Positions 1-8,186 of a DNA stretch of 64,000 nucleotides are shown here, piece by piece. The notes under the pieces were generated by a model that was not told the DNA's origin, searched no databases, and saw nothing but the letters and a program-made list of their open reading frames with translations. Location: contig NZ_LTAQ01000012.1 in the NCBI RefSeq assembly GCF_001590835.1, positions 514,925 through 578,924 on the forward strand, in the 5' to 3' direction. A program made the translations under genes and the position numbers. Each line of letters begins with the position of its first letter. The stretch's first letter is position 1. This stretch comes from Bacillus gaemokensis. GTDB taxonomy: Bacteria > Bacillota > Bacilli > Bacillales > Bacillaceae_G.

Positions 1-422
1 ACCGTTTCCCTTGTTGTATGCACATATTTCGCATATTTAAAGCATTGAAACATAGCGTGACCTAATGCGGTAGCTGTTTCAGCAAACCCGATAAATAGAA
101 TTTCTTTTTCTAAAGGGAATTGATACTGCAAAATTGCTTCTAGTTCATAATCGACACGACTTTTAGAAGAAAGTAAATCGAGAATTTCTTTTTGAAACGG
201 ATGTTTTGATTTATGCAGTACCTTGATATACCTTGCTGCAAGAGCACACCCGCCAGCTAAAGAGACAGCTGGTGGGGTAGGAAGGTGTTTTCCTAAAATG
301 GTGCTCACAAATAAGAAACCACGTTTCTTATTGATTCTTGCTGCCATTTGAAAGAGCTGATCTGGTGATAATGAATATGGATTATGAAGTATGTCTAGGT
401 GAACTGTAATTTTATTTAAAAT
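1..422 (-). CDS. Phosphoribosyltransferase-like protein, 3'-truncated by window edge
   Basis: Reading leftwards, an open frame runs off the window edge. It contains a hydrophobic strand followed by GFAETATALGHAMF, which looks like the PRPP-binding loop of the phosphoribosyltransferase-like proteins found with tellurium-resistance-type (ter) gene clusters. The frame overlaps the last codons of the upstream C-C lyase gene. No ATG or good ribosome site is visible, so the start is unclear; an ATT near 420-422 or translational coupling are possibilities. The close overlap with a lyase of the type found in the same ter-linked operons supports the assignment. Catalytic function cannot be judged from the fragment. 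Confidence 0.6.
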   Translation of the reverse strand, partial: MLNKITVHLDILHNPYSLSPDQLFQMAARINKKRGFLFVSTILGKHLPTPPAVSLAGGCALAARYIKVLHKSKHPFQKEILDLLSSKSRVDYELEAILQYQFPLEKEILFIGFAETATALGHAMFQCFKYAKYVHTTRET

Positions 423-1620
423 GTGGTACGTGCTGCTTTGATTGTTCAGTAAGGAGATCGATGAAAGTTTGTTGTTCATGTAGCACCCCGTAAATATTAG
501 ATTTTAGTAATGTTTTTCGCGCCCAATTATAATGGGGCTTCACTTCATTCATTTTGTTAGAGAAGCTACTTTTCATAACGCCGTTATACGTATGAGCATT
601 TTCAAAAATAGCTTTTGCATCTAAATAATCCTCTAGCGTTACAACATGCATAGCTTGTACGAGTTTAATGTGGGAAGGGTGGATGACTGTTTTGCCAATT
701 AACCCGTTTGCTTGATCAAGTAATACCTCATGAATCAACCCATCTTCATAACGTTGAAGCATTTCCTCTCGCATTGTGAGTCCAGCGTTGCCGAATGATT
801 CACGAAATGGTGTTTGCCGGAGCTGTGGTTTTAATACGCGTTGTTGATTACCGAAGTACTCCCATACAGGTCCAGAGATAATATATTCATCTTTGGATCT
901 AGAAAAAATATTGATAATATCAGAAATGCAATCGCGAATGACAGAAATATCATAGATGGTCGTATCTTTGTTGCGACGAATACTGAATATGCCTGAAAAA
1001 TCGGTAGCACCAATGCGAACATTTAAAATGGAATCGCGGTAAGAATCTAGTATCGCTTTAATTGCTAATAACGCTTCAATGCGTGTTTCTTTATACATAA
1101 TTTCAGGAGATTCTAAAATAGGCATCCCATAAAGTGAAAGGGAGTATTTTTCGTTTATATTTCTTAGTGTATGAATATAAGGCAGTCCGTTAGCTGGTGT
1201 GAACTTTGGAAGGACAAAACCACTTATACAGTGAACCGCATTTCCTAGTTCAAGAATGAGTGAACGCATTTGCTTTGGCTCACGAATTCGAATAAAGAGT
1301 AGTGGTATGTCTGATTTGTGAAGCTTGTTTGCATCAATCATATGCGCAAGTAGTTGCATTTGGATGACAACATTTTTCTCGGCAAAATTCACATCTCCAT
1401 CACTAATGGAGTCCTCTAAACAAAGTACAATTGATGTTGCACCTTTATGCTTTTGGGTAGCAATGTCGTCTGCAATGGTTTCTTTTGTTCCAGGTGTATA
1501 TAGAGTAGCACCTAATGCGTAAGCTAATTGATTTTTTGACATGTCTTTTGAAAATTCAATTGGTTCCTGATAGAAAAGTGTTTGTTTTGCTTCAAGGGAT
1601 AAATAGGAAAAATGCTTCAA
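412..1620 (-). CDS. HpcH/HpaI-type C-C bond lyase, ter-cluster family
   Basis: This 402-residue protein resembles the TIM-barrel C-C bond lyases (citrate lyase beta / HpcH-HpaI superfamily) that accompany phosphoribosyltransferase and ATP-grasp genes in bacterial tellurium-resistance-associated operons. Visible family features are the GATSIVLCLEDSISD segment with the metal/acid cluster, an RIREP strand, and VIHPSHI near the C-terminus, which matches the conserved HP motif of the citrate-lyase fold. The start is a TTG (1618-1620) preceded by AAGGTGGTGACAAC, a good ribosome site. The next gene overlaps its 3' end, indicating one operon continuing beyond the left edge. The substrate is unknown; such operons are proposed to make a nucleoside-like metabolite, which is inference here. 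Confidence 0.7.
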   Translation of the reverse strand: MKHFSYLSLEAKQTLFYQEPIEFSKDMSKNQLAYALGATLYTPGTKETIADDIATQKHKGATSIVLCLEDSISDGDVNFAEKNVVIQMQLLAHMIDANKLHKSDIPLLFIRIREPKQMRSLILELGNAVHCISGFVLPKFTPANGLPYIHTLRNINEKYSLSLYGMPILESPEIMYKETRIEALLAIKAILDSYRDSILNVRIGATDFSGIFSIRRNKDTTIYDISVIRDCISDIINIFSRSKDEYIISGPVWEYFGNQQRVLKPQLRQTPFRESFGNAGLTMREEMLQRYEDGLIHEVLLDQANGLIGKTVIHPSHIKLVQAMHVVTLEDYLDAKAIFENAHTYNGVMKSSFSNKMNEVKPHYNWARKTLLKSNIYGVLHEQQTFIDLLTEQSKQHVPHFK

Positions 1621-1788
1621 GTTGTCACCACCTTATTTATAATGGTTAATTCAATCGTAACATGATAAGAAAAATTTTCCATGTGTAATTTTGAAAAATT
1701 ACAAAATTTTCAAAGAAAAAGATGGATTGTAGGATACATGTAGAATTTTGTTAGTGGATTGTTTGAAGAAATGAAAGGAAGAAGAAAA

Positions 1789-2274
1789 ATGAATATACAC
1801 AAACTAACAGAAACAGAAGCAAAAGAAATCAATACATGGAAGTATGAGGAACCTTATTCGTTATACAGTTTTTCAGGAAGTGAAGAAACAATAGAGGAAT
1901 TGTTAGATGGTACATATTATGGATGTTGTAATGTGCATGGAGAACTAATTGGTTACTTCTGTTTTGGGAGAAACGCACAAGTTCCAGGAGGAAGGAATGC
2001 GAAGGTATACATAGGAGAAGATACTGTGGATATTGGACTTGGAATGAAACCGGAACTCACAGGGAAAGGGATGGGGAGTTCTTTCTTGAAAGCTGGAATG
2101 GACGTGGCGAAAGAAAAATTTCAACCACAGAAGATTCGTTTAAGTGTGGCAAGTTTTAATACACGTGCAATTACGTTATATGAACAATTAGGATTTATAG
2201 CAGAAACAACTTTTGATAATAGAGGAAGAGAGTTTATTTTAATGAAATATTCTTGTAGAGAAAGGAAAAACTGA
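1789..2274 (+). CDS. GNAT family N-acetyltransferase
   Basis: About 161 residues with the GNAT fold: a beta-rich N-terminal half, then the acetyl-CoA pyrophosphate-binding segment LTGKGMGSSFL (Q/RxxGxG/A-like) and the C-terminal NTRAITLYEQLGFIAE motif typical of RimI-like acetyltransferases. The ATG at 1789 is chosen because AAAGGAAG lies 8-15 bases upstream; an upstream in-frame ATG at 1759 lacks a site. It is monocistronic and ends at a strong terminator. The acceptor substrate cannot be told from sequence. Confidence 0.8.
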   Translation: MNIHKLTETEAKEINTWKYEEPYSLYSFSGSEETIEELLDGTYYGCCNVHGELIGYFCFGRNAQVPGGRNAKVYIGEDTVDIGLGMKPELTGKGMGSSFLKAGMDVAKEKFQPQKIRLSVASFNTRAITLYEQLGFIAETTFDNRGREFILMKYSCRERKN

Positions 2275-2289
2275 AGGATGGATACAAAA

Positions 2290-2320
2290 AGAAAAAGACT
2301 GATTTTTATCAGTCTTTTCA
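2290..2320 (+). terminator. Rho-independent terminator after GNAT gene
   Basis: AAAAGACTGAT and ATCAGTCTTTT form a perfect hairpin ending in a T-run 15 bases after the stop codon. Confidence 0.8.
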
Positions 2321-2368
2321 TATCTTATCGTGTGCGGATGTTTGTGAATCATTCTTAAATGGATCTTT

Positions 2369-2644
2369 TTACGATCTGATTTTTCTAGGACCGACAATTA
2401 ATTTGATTGCTGTACTTTTCTCATTATTGATTGAGATGTCTGTAAAAGCTGGGATGAGAACGAGGTCAATACCGCTAGGAGCTACGAATCCTCTTGCAAT
2501 GGCAATCGCTTTAACCGCTTGGTTTAAAGCGCCGGCTCCAATTACTTGGATTTCTGTATTACCTTTTTCTCTTAATACGCCGGCAATTGCACCAGCAACT
2601 GAATTGGGATTTGATTTTGATGATACTTTTAATATATTATCCAT
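2369..2644 (-). CDS. spoVS: Stage V sporulation protein S
   Basis: The 91-residue product carries the highly conserved SpoVS core: LKVSSKSNPNSVAGAIAGVL, then IGAGALNQAVKAIAIARGFV and LIPAFTDI. SpoVS is a small Alba-like protein; in Bacillus its loss affects sporulation at stage V and cell division. The ATG giving MDNILKV is preferred over the one two codons upstream because AGGGGA then sits about 9 bases away. It differs in several residues from the near-invariant SpoVS, so it may be a second paralogue. It stands alone between two divergent neighbours. Confidence 0.85.
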   Translation of the reverse strand: MDNILKVSSKSNPNSVAGAIAGVLREKGNTEIQVIGAGALNQAVKAIAIARGFVAPSGIDLVLIPAFTDISINNEKSTAIKLIVGPRKIRS

Positions 2645-2839
2645 ATACATTGCTCCCCCTGTTATTTAATGGTCTCTTTTGGCTAATAAAAGGAATGTAA
2701 TTAACATATCTTTAACTAATATTCAGATCCCAATCAAACAGAACCATTAAACGTATTCATTCGCTACTTTTTAGGTTATTCCTGTTTGGTAGTGTAAATA
2801 AAAAAATGATTGGTGTATGAAGCAATCTTAAAAAGACAG

Positions 2840-2890
2840 CAAAACATAACGGACCATGATTTTTTTACATGGTCCGTTATGTTTTCTATA
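2840..2890. terminator. Bidirectional terminator-like hairpin
   Basis: AACATAACGGACCATG and CATGGTCCGTTATGTT form a long perfect stem around a T-rich loop, flanked by A and T runs. It lies between the leftward spoVS and yutG genes and probably ends the yutG transcript. Confidence 0.7.
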
Positions 2891-2941
2891 ATAGTTTCAA
2901 CTGGAAGTAGTACATAAAATTATGCTGAATATTGTTTTACC

Positions 2942-3433
2942 TTATTCAGCGTGGTCCGCCCGATGTGCCAAACGACTAGAAGCGGCGGCAGCAATTGCTC
3001 CTACGATATCATCAAGGAATGTATGAACCTTTCCGGATGATTTATCGTTTAAGTGTTCTAAAATACCTGGTTTTAATTTATCGATATAGCCAAAGTTTGT
3101 GAAACCGATAGAACCGTACACGTTTACGATGGAAAGGGCAATGACTTCATCAACGCCATATAGGCCTTCATCACGTTTAACAATATCTTGTAACGGTGCA
3201 CTTAACATTCCTTTTTCGGCAAGGACATCTAATTCAATCCCTGTAATTAATGCGTTTTGTACTTCACGTTTTGATAGTACACGTTCTACATTATAACGGC
3301 ATTCTGCCATCTCTAAATTTGGATGATATTTCTTTTGGAGGAAATGAACAAGTTCAGAAATATCATCGATTGTTACACCACGCTCTTGTAGTAGTTGTAA
3401 TGCTCTTTCTTGTAGTTGATTTGATTCTTTCAT
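2942..3433 (-). CDS. yutG: Phosphatidylglycerophosphatase A family protein (YutG)
   Basis: 163 residues matching the PgpA/YutG family: the helical segment LVHFLQKKYHPNLEMAECRYNVERVLSKREVQNAL, then LYGVDEVIALSIVNVYGSIGFTNFGYIDK, and the acidic HTFLDDIVGAIAAAASSRLAH C-terminus. The family dephosphorylates phosphatidylglycerophosphate to phosphatidylglycerol at the membrane, although the Firmicute YutG branch lacks the usual membrane spans and its activity is less certain. The ATG at 3433 follows AAGGTGAT; a GTG three codons upstream is part of that ribosome site. Confidence 0.85.
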   Translation of the reverse strand: MKESNQLQERALQLLQERGVTIDDISELVHFLQKKYHPNLEMAECRYNVERVLSKREVQNALITGIELDVLAEKGMLSAPLQDIVKRDEGLYGVDEVIALSIVNVYGSIGFTNFGYIDKLKPGILEHLNDKSSGKVHTFLDDIVGAIAAAASSRLAHRADHAE

Positions 3434-3553
3434 GTTTATCACCTTTTTTTCTTTTTAGTATTTGTATACGTTTCTTTGCTTTATCATGTGCATAGGAATG
3501 AAAGGCGAGCACAAGCTCATATATATAAAGAAAAACCATAGGTGGCGACTGTG

Positions 3554-4555
3554 ATGATTCAGCATATTTATGAGCATTATCAAATGCATGTCAAAGAATT
3601 AATCCCCCTTGGCCCCTATAAAAGCTTTTGGATTCGCAATAAAATTTATGTACTGCTTCCGATTGGATCAATGGAAGAAGAGACACTTGTTGAAATGAAA
3701 AAATTAAGCGATTATATGAACCAGCAAGGGGATATTACTGTTGCGACTTTCGTTCCGACGGTGCACGGTTACTATGTAAGTGAGATAGAAGAAAAAAATT
3801 ACTGCTTATTAAAAGGTATGCGCATGTTAGAAAGGCATGCTACTTCGTTAGGAAGCGAACTTTCTTTGTTCCATAAACGAGGCGCCTTTTTTCCAGAAGA
3901 AATAGAGCAATTAAGTCGCATCGGTGAATGGAAGGCGTTGTGGGAAAAAAGATTAGACCAGTTAGAGAAATTTTGGCAATCACAAATTTCTAATCATCCA
4001 TCAGATGTATTTGATCAATTATTTATTGAATCATTCCCTTATTATTTAGGGGTTGCTGAAAATGCGATTCAATATGTCGTTGATACAGAAATAGATGATA
4101 CTCCTCAGCTTGCTGATGCGGCAACGATTTGCCAAGAACGTTTTACACCTTTATTATGGCAGCAAACGAAGCGATTAAAAGTCCCTATTGATTGGGTATA
4201 CGATCATCCAAGCAGAGATGTGGCAGAATGGATTCGATACGTATCAATGGAGAAGAAGAAAGATTGGGAACAAACAATTTTTCAGTTCGTGACTGACTAC
4301 GAACGAAATTATCCATTCTCTTCTTTTGGGTGGCGTCTATTATTTGCGCGTCTTCTCTTTCCGTTGCAATACTTTGAAACGATAGAAGGATACTACTCAG
4401 CAGGAAATGAAGATCAAAAAAGTGTATATAGAGATCGCTTAGAAGCCATTTTACACGATGTGAACCGCTCAGAGCAATTTATGAGAAAATTTTATGAATC
4501 CCTTCGAATTCCTACTGATAAATTAGGTATTCGAAAATTGGATTGGTTATCTTAA
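3554..4555 (+). CDS. yutH: Spore coat-associated kinase-like protein YutH
   Basis: 333 residues resembling YutH, a member of the CotS/HSK-like kinase-fold family associated with the Bacillus spore coat. The protein keeps the family layout: an N-terminal lobe with short beta strands, LLKGMRMLERHATSLGSELSLFHKRG in the middle, and a C-terminal helical lobe with FGWRLLFARLLFPLQYFETIEGYY. Obvious catalytic kinase motifs are degenerate, as is usual for the family. The ATG at 3554 has AGGTGG about 10 bases upstream, which makes it a better start than the GTG at 3542. It is divergent from yutG and ends at a terminator. Confidence 0.85.
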   Translation: MIQHIYEHYQMHVKELIPLGPYKSFWIRNKIYVLLPIGSMEEETLVEMKKLSDYMNQQGDITVATFVPTVHGYYVSEIEEKNYCLLKGMRMLERHATSLGSELSLFHKRGAFFPEEIEQLSRIGEWKALWEKRLDQLEKFWQSQISNHPSDVFDQLFIESFPYYLGVAENAIQYVVDTEIDDTPQLADAATICQERFTPLLWQQTKRLKVPIDWVYDHPSRDVAEWIRYVSMEKKKDWEQTIFQFVTDYERNYPFSSFGWRLLFARLLFPLQYFETIEGYYSAGNEDQKSVYRDRLEAILHDVNRSEQFMRKFYESLRIPTDKLGIRKLDWLS

Positions 4556-4565
4556 TAGAAATTTA

Positions 4566-4600
4566 TAAAAAAGAGACCATAGTGGTCTCTTTTTTATAAA
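4566..4600 (+). terminator. Terminator after yutH
   Basis: AAAAAAGAGACCA-tag-TGGTCTCTTTTTT is a perfect 13-bp stem with a 3-base loop and T-run. Confidence 0.9.
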
Positions 4601-4607
4601 TTATCTA

Positions 4608-4965
4608 GTTGTAGCGGCTAGAATTTCCGGCCGTTTCGCCTCCTCGGACGAAGCGAAAAGCGCTTCTCTGTCAGAGGGCTCCAACGTCCTGCGATTCTGA
4701 GCAAGCCGCTTTCACTTTTAGATTATCCAGCTCTGCCTCCTAGCCCTTCGCGTCTAAGAGCCTTCCGTACGAGAAAGTAAAAAGTACTTTCTGTACGAAA
4801 GAACCTTAGCCGTCAGGGCTGAACAGTCGGCTCCGCTTTTAGTGATATCCAGCTCCAGCGGCTAGAATGTTCGGTGGCTTCGCTTCTTCCGCCGAGGCAA
4901 AAATCGCCTCTATGTCAGAAGCTCCATCCTCCTCACATTCTAAGCAAGCCACTTCCGCTTTTAAA
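4608..4965. repeat. Three abutting GC-rich intergenic repeat units (bcr-like)
   Basis: The gene-free stretch between yutH and yutI is built of three related units, each ending in a variant of CCGCTTTTA and joined by TCCAGCTC. The outer two share the GCGGCTAGAAT...TTCTGAGCAAGCC type found again at about 49850 and 51890. The middle one is of the type found reversed at the right edge of the window, but carries an internal 13-bp hairpin (CGTACgAGAAAGTA / TACTTTCTGTACG) that the other copy lacks. Non-coding; consistent with the B. cereus group bcr repeats. Confidence 0.8.
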
Positions 4966-5202
4966 TTAAAATACTTGTTCTACTTCGATTACGCCTGGTA
5001 CTTCTTCAAGTAGTGCGCGTTCGATACCAGCTTTTAATGTGATTGTAGAACTTGGACAGCTACCGCATGCACCCATAAGGCGTAGTTTAACGATACCTTC
5101 TTCAATATCTACTAATTCAACGTCACCGCCATCACGAAGTAAGAACGGACGTAATTTATCTAATACTTCTAGTACTTGTTCTTGCATATTTGGGTTTTCC
5201 AT
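4966..5202 (-). CDS. yutI: NifU C-terminal-domain iron-sulphur scaffold protein (YutI)
   Basis: A 78-residue stand-alone NifU C-terminal (Nfu) domain. [17 protein letters not shown] and the cluster-binding [20 protein letters not shown] with its CxxC are intact. It acts in the cytosol as a carrier or scaffold for Fe-S clusters. The ATG is preceded by AAAGGAG. It sits in the same chromosomal neighbourhood as yutM (a second Fe-S assembly factor), as in other bacilli. Confidence 0.93.
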   Translation of the reverse strand: MENPNMQEQVLEVLDKLRPFLLRDGGDVELVDIEEGIVKLRLMGACGSCPSSTITLKAGIERALLEEVPGVIEVEQVF

Positions 5203-5410
5203 TTTTATCGACTCCTTTCATCCATTTTATTATAATCAAGATACAGGGGAAAATCTATTTTTTCTGTTCCTGTTTTATTGTCAAAATATTGTAGCATGTT
5301 TACAATGTGTTTTTTCAGTATAGGGGACAAGAATGAAACTTGTAAAGAGATGTGTTTATAAGGTAAGACATCTAAGCGTATTGTTAGAGCAGAGAAGTGG
5401 GGGAGAAGGA

Positions 5411-5719
5411 ATGGTAAATGTTCAAGTATATGGGGCAAAAGTAATTTGTGCGAGCTGCGTTGGAATGCCGTCTTCGGCCGAAACATTCGAATGGCTACAA
5501 GCAGCAATTGGTCGTAAGTATGAAGGGAAAGATGATAAATTCAAGTTTGAATACATTGATATTCAAGAAGAGCAAGAAGACACGGATAAGCAAGCATTTG
5601 TAGAACGTGTAATTGAAGAGGATTTATTTTATCCGGTTGTTCTTGTGAACGGGCAAATCGTTGGAGAAGGAAATCCTCGTTTGAAGGACGTATACGAAGA
5701 AATCGAGAAATATTTATAA
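5411..5719 (+). CDS. yuzD: YuzD family protein (DUF1462), thioredoxin-like
   Basis: 102 residues: VNVQVYGAKVICASCVGMPSSAETFEWLQAA, then FEYIDIQEE and FYPVVLVNGQIVGEGNPRLKDVYEEIEKYL. This is the YuzD/DUF1462 family, a thioredoxin-like fold with a CxxC-like CASC where glutaredoxins have the redox motif. The ATG at 5411 is chosen because it starts at the family's usual N-terminus and follows GGGGGAGAAGGA; the upstream ATG at 5333 would add a non-conserved tail. Divergent from yutI; a role near Fe-S or thiol chemistry is inferred from context. Confidence 0.85.
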   Translation: MVNVQVYGAKVICASCVGMPSSAETFEWLQAAIGRKYEGKDDKFKFEYIDIQEEQEDTDKQAFVERVIEEDLFYPVVLVNGQIVGEGNPRLKDVYEEIEKYL

Positions 5720-5722
5720 TAT

Positions 5723-5753
5723 AAAAAGCCTTTGTGATTGCAAAGGCTTTTCT
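5723..5753 (+). terminator. Terminator after yuzD
   Basis: AAAAGCCTTTG-tgattg-CAAAGGCTTTT hairpin with T-run. Confidence 0.85.
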
Positions 5754-5808
5754 TATACATGTATATGGAAAAAAATTATAATAGGAGATTTTATCAAGGG
5801 GGATATAT

Positions 5809-6609
5809 ATGGAGAGTGTAGTGAAACATAGTCTGCCAAAAGAAGTAAAAGGCTTAATGGAGCAATATGTGGATGGATTACGAGCTATTTTTCTAAATGA
5901 AGAGTTAATCGGGGTATATGTATATGGTTCAATTGCGTTAGGGGCATTTCATCCGGATACAAGTGATGTTGATTTTGTTACGGTAACGAGACAACCAGTC
6001 AGTGAAGCCCAGAAAATACAAATAAGTGAGTTACATAAAAAATTGAGTAAAAGTATGCTCGGAAAAAGAATGGACGGTATGTATATTCCACTTGTTGATT
6101 TAGGAAAATACAATGAGGAAATGCCGCAGTATGTCTATTGTGCGGATGGGAAAATTAACGTAGGTCACTGGGATGTGAATGCTGTTACGTGGTGGACGTT
6201 AAAGAATCGTGGTATTACCGTCATTGGGAAAGAAGCGAGCGAGCTACCGTTTCAAACGCCATGGAGTAAAGTTGTAGAGACAATGAAATATAATGTGGAA
6301 CAGTACTGGAGTGGAAAGGTATCACGCCCGTACTTATTTCTGATTGAAGAATGGGTGGAATCAGCTGTTGTGACGATGGGACGTATTTTGTATACATTAG
6401 AGCATAAAACAATTGTTTCAAAAGATGAGGGATTACAATATATGATGAGGTCTTCCACTGAAAAATGGCTGCCTTTATTACAAGAAGTTGAGCGGATACG
6501 TCATAATAAGGGAAAGAAACGAACGATTTCCGTTTGGAAACGGGCAGATATGACGAAGAGGTATTTGCTTAGTCAAATTGAGGAGTGTAGGAAGAAGTGG
6601 GAAGGGTAA
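5809..6609 (+). CDS. Nucleotidyltransferase, aminoglycoside adenylyltransferase-like (AadA/ANT type with DUF4111)
   Basis: 266 residues. The N-terminal nucleotidyltransferase domain has the signature YGSIALGAFHPDTSDVDF (GS followed by SDxD) that binds Mg-ATP. A helical DUF4111-type C-terminal half follows (WWTLKNRGITVIGKE, ILYTLEHKTIVSKDEGLQYM), the layout of ANT(9)/ANT(3'')-like enzymes. B. cereus group chromosomes carry such genes as ordinary residents, so resistance is possible but not shown. The ATG follows AAGGGGGATATAT. Single gene with its own terminator. Confidence 0.82.
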   Translation: MESVVKHSLPKEVKGLMEQYVDGLRAIFLNEELIGVYVYGSIALGAFHPDTSDVDFVTVTRQPVSEAQKIQISELHKKLSKSMLGKRMDGMYIPLVDLGKYNEEMPQYVYCADGKINVGHWDVNAVTWWTLKNRGITVIGKEASELPFQTPWSKVVETMKYNVEQYWSGKVSRPYLFLIEEWVESAVVTMGRILYTLEHKTIVSKDEGLQYMMRSSTEKWLPLLQEVERIRHNKGKKRTISVWKRADMTKRYLLSQIEECRKKWEG

Positions 6610-6648
6610 AAAAGCAGCCATACTAGAAATAGTATGGCTGCTTTTTTG
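6610..6648 (+). terminator. Terminator after nucleotidyltransferase gene
   Basis: AAAAAAGCAGCCATACTA-gaaa-TAGTATGGCTGCTTTTTT, a long perfect hairpin. Confidence 0.95.
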
Positions 6649-6837
6649 TATTGAATTTTACTTTGGCTATGCCAGTAGCATTCAATCAGTAGGTTTATCT
6701 TAATTCATATAACTTCCTCTACTTTAAAGGAAGTAAAAGTTTAACTTGGTGTAAAAAAACAATGTTTATATAAGTATTCTAATATATGAGTGTCGTGATT
6801 TTTACTATATACATCTATTTGTTTTTGTAATTTATTA

Positions 6838-6884
6838 AATGAGAAGAAGAATCCACCGAGGATTCTTCTTCTCGTTTTACGTGT
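6838..6884. terminator. Bidirectional terminator
   Basis: GAGAAGAAGAATCC-accga-GGATTCTTCTTCTC stem flanked by T-rich sequence on the right and A-rich on the left. It serves the leftward small gene ending at 6892. Confidence 0.8.
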
Positions 6885-6891
6885 AATTTTA

Positions 6892-7050
6892 TTATGATGC
6901 GGAAATATTTTCATCTTTACGTACTTCAAAAAATTCATTTTTACACAGGTATTTAAAGATTCTTTGTGTAACTTGTTCCTCTTGATCTAATAAGAATCGA
7001 TGATCAAAAGCATAAAAGGATTGCCCCTGAATTAGTTTCACATAATACAT
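6892..7050 (-). CDS. Small conserved protein, unrecognised
   Basis: A 52-residue protein (YYVKLIQGQSFYAFDHRFLL..., mixed basic and acidic, no membrane segment). The ATG at 7050 is chosen because AACGGAGGT lies 8 bases upstream; the longer frame starting at 7074 has no ribosome site. The strong ribosome site and a dedicated terminator make it a real gene. I do not recognise the family. Confidence 0.65.
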   Translation of the reverse strand: MYYVKLIQGQSFYAFDHRFLLDQEEQVTQRIFKYLCKNEFFEVRKDENISAS

Positions 7051-7346
7051 CACGTATACCTCCGTTATATACAATTACATATTTATCATTATGATATCCA
7101 ATATTTGGATGGTGATACCTAGATATTCTGTAAATTGTATTTTAAAAGTGAAATGGAAATTAAGAATGTAAGGAGAACTTGTCATTAGAAGAAGAGTATG
7201 GCAGTATATAAAAATGTAGGAATTCCATATATTATTATGTGAATTTCAAGATATTACTTTCTATTCTCACGAAATTGTAAAAAAAGGAAATTGAATATAA
7301 TTCTTATAGATTAGAATTAATGATAATGAGTGGAGGAAATAAAATT

Positions 7347-7679
7347 ATGTCTAATTTACCAAATTGCCCAAAATGTAATTCAGAATACACGTACGAAGAT
7401 GGAGCTCTTTTCGTTTGTCCAGAATGTGCGCATGAGTGGAATTTAGAAGCAGAAACTGAAGATACAAAAGTTGTGAAAGATGCAAATGGAAATGTGTTAC
7501 AAGATGGTGATTCTGTATCAGTAATCAAAGATCTGAAAGTAAAAGGAACTTCATCGGTTATCAAAATCGGTACAAAGGTAAAAAGCATCCGTTTAGTTGA
7601 TGGAGATCATGATATTGATTGCAAAATTGATGGTTTTGGAGCTATGAAATTAAAATCTCAATTTGTTAAGAAGATATAA
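7347..7679 (+). CDS. PhnA/YjdM family zinc-ribbon protein
   Basis: 110 residues with an N-terminal zinc ribbon ([28 protein letters not shown]: CxxC...CxxC) and a C-terminal PhnA-type SH3-like domain ([38 protein letters not shown]). The family is named after the E. coli phn locus but is not needed for phosphonate breakdown; its function is unclear. The ATG at 7347 follows GGAGGAAATAAAATT. Monocistronic. Confidence 0.9.
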   Translation: MSNLPNCPKCNSEYTYEDGALFVCPECAHEWNLEAETEDTKVVKDANGNVLQDGDSVSVIKDLKVKGTSSVIKIGTKVKSIRLVDGDHDIDCKIDGFGAMKLKSQFVKKI

Positions 7680-7710
7680 GAAAGTTTTTATTGTAATAAA
7701 TATGAGAAAT

Positions 7711-7757
7711 AAAAGACGCTCATTAAGGAGAAATACCATCTTAATGAGCGTCTTTCT
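7711..7757 (+). terminator. Terminator after phnA-like gene
   Basis: AAAGACGCTCATTAAG...CTTAATGAGCGTCTTTCTT stem. Confidence 0.85.
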
Positions 7758-7831
7758 TGTAGTCTCACTTTATTAAGACTTAAATAAAAATGCTTGGATA
7801 GCAAAGACTCTAACATATTGTGACTAAGATG

Positions 7832-8116
7832 TTAGAGTCTTTTCGTCTTATTAGGTGTACCGCTCCATCGTTCTAGTTTATGAATACTTCTTGTAAAGAA
7901 TTTAGATAAAAATCTCGGGAAGCCAAATGAAACAATTTTATTTTCAACAATTTGTTTCATTCCATCTACTGTGATATGAGGTAGGGTGAATGCTCCATTT
8001 TCATAACAATGACTGCAATACCTTGTACTTTTTTCTCCATTTTTTTCTGTGCCGCCGTCCTTTGCATCTTTTGAAAATGGCATGCCGCAACTTTGACAGT
8101 TTTTATACTTTTTCAT
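7832..8116 (-). CDS. Putative zinc-ribbon protein (Zn_ribbon_2 type)
   Basis: 94 residues beginning KNCQSCGMPFSKD and followed by RYCSHCYENGAF: two CxxC pairs separated by about 25 residues, the pattern of the putative zinc-ribbon domain widespread in bacilli. The remainder (ITVDGMKQIVENKIVSFGFPRFLSKFF) is a helical tail. Function unknown. A hairpin (AGACTCTAACAT / ATGTTAGAGTCT, 7805-7842) overlaps the stop codon and probably terminates transcription. Confidence 0.8.
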   Translation of the reverse strand: MKKYKNCQSCGMPFSKDAKDGGTEKNGEKSTRYCSHCYENGAFTLPHITVDGMKQIVENKIVSFGFPRFLSKFFTRSIHKLERWSGTPNKTKRL

Positions 8117-8186
8117 GAGATCAACCTCTAAATTATATGTATTCTCAATGATTATAGTATGTTTATGTTAGAGACACAATTACCCT

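Noticed and set aside
3250-3495. Plus-strand frame of 81 codons over yutG
   Set aside because: Antisense to a conserved gene and spans its promoter; no domain.
6741-6938. Minus-strand 65-codon frame
   Set aside because: Runs through the strong terminator at 6838-6884 and overlaps the supported small gene; no start signal.
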